From: Motilibacter aurantiacus
Lineage (GTDB): Bacteria; Actinomycetota; Actinomycetes; Motilibacterales; Motilibacteraceae
NCBI RefSeq assembly: GCF_011250645.1
Contig: NZ_JAANNO010000002.1
Coordinates: 487,907 to 521,312 of the forward strand
Length of the DNA: 33,406 bases
Direction of reading: 5' to 3'
Made by a program: the position numbers and the translations under genes. The notes beneath the pieces were generated by a model, which saw only the letters and a program-made list of their open reading frames with translations, was not told the origin of the DNA and did no database searches. Shown here in pieces: positions 33,358-33,406 of this stretch (position 1 is the stretch's first letter; each line of letters begins with the position of its first letter).

Positions 33358-33406
33358 GAGGAGAACTGTCGGCCGTGGCCGGGGCCGGGCGAGCCGCTTG
33401 CCGGGG
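33358..33406 (-). other. Upstream edge of the GGDEF-EAL gene
   Basis: These last 49 bp are open in the GGDEF-EAL frame but contain no further start codon. I see no promoter or ribosome site in them. Confidence 0.4.

Overview
The window is a very GC-rich stretch with frequent GTG starts, GTGA stop/start overlaps, two SARP-type regulators, TerD proteins and MmpL and TetR pairs. Together these point to a high-GC actinomycete (Actinomycetota). I cannot name the genus from sequence alone. Genes sit on both strands and coding density is high. No rRNA, tRNA, CRISPR array, transposase or integrase was seen.

Layout. (a) 1-9216, minus strand: the first 3,072 codons of one giant secreted protein whose end lies beyond the window. 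It has a Sec-type signal peptide, an SGNH/GDSL hydrolase domain, about 1,750 residues of unassigned extracellular-looking sequence, and at least 848 residues of RTX-type calcium-binding repeats with a super-period of about 117 residues. (b) 9217-9618: a 402-bp divergent promoter region holding three heptamers at 11-bp period, a SARP-like operator. (c) 9619-13788, plus strand: a large SARP-ATPase regulator, an overlapping AraC-type regulator and a VOC/glyoxalase-fold protein. (d) 13952-16569: an M20 metallopeptidase overlapping a YbdK/GCS2 carboxylate-amine ligase, bounded on both sides by strong hairpins. (e) 16649-19693, minus strand: a TerA-like/TerD pair and, upstream of it, glucose-6-phosphate isomerase (pgi). 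(f) 19820-21055: a DUF1015 protein divergent from pgi. (g) 21080-24137: two tandem palindromic operators, an MMPL/RND transporter and an overlapping TetR regulator, which looks like a self-contained repressor-controlled efflux or lipid-export unit. (h) 24144-25205, minus strand: a hemerythrin domain fused to a membrane domain. (i) 25280-27017: an aldo/keto reductase and a divergent TetR regulator. Between them a well-formed promoter has a perfect operator lying exactly between its -35 and -10 boxes. (j) 27018-27384: a convergent intergenic region with a strong hairpin and a 20-bp tandem repeat. (k) 27385-33357, minus strand: a membrane GGDEF-EAL protein followed 36 bp later by a 1,239-residue regulator with a SARP domain at one end and a LuxR helix-turn-helix at the other.

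Working together. Regulation dominates the window. There are two large ATP-dependent SARP regulators, one AraC, two TetR repressors each next to its probable target and operator, and one c-di-GMP enzyme. The most unusual items are the giant SGNH-RTX exoprotein with the SARP-like operator beside it, the two clean TetR operator arrangements, the two-ended SARP/LuxR regulator, and the hemerythrin-membrane fusion with one expected ligand missing. All functional statements come from reading motifs by eye. No database search was possible.
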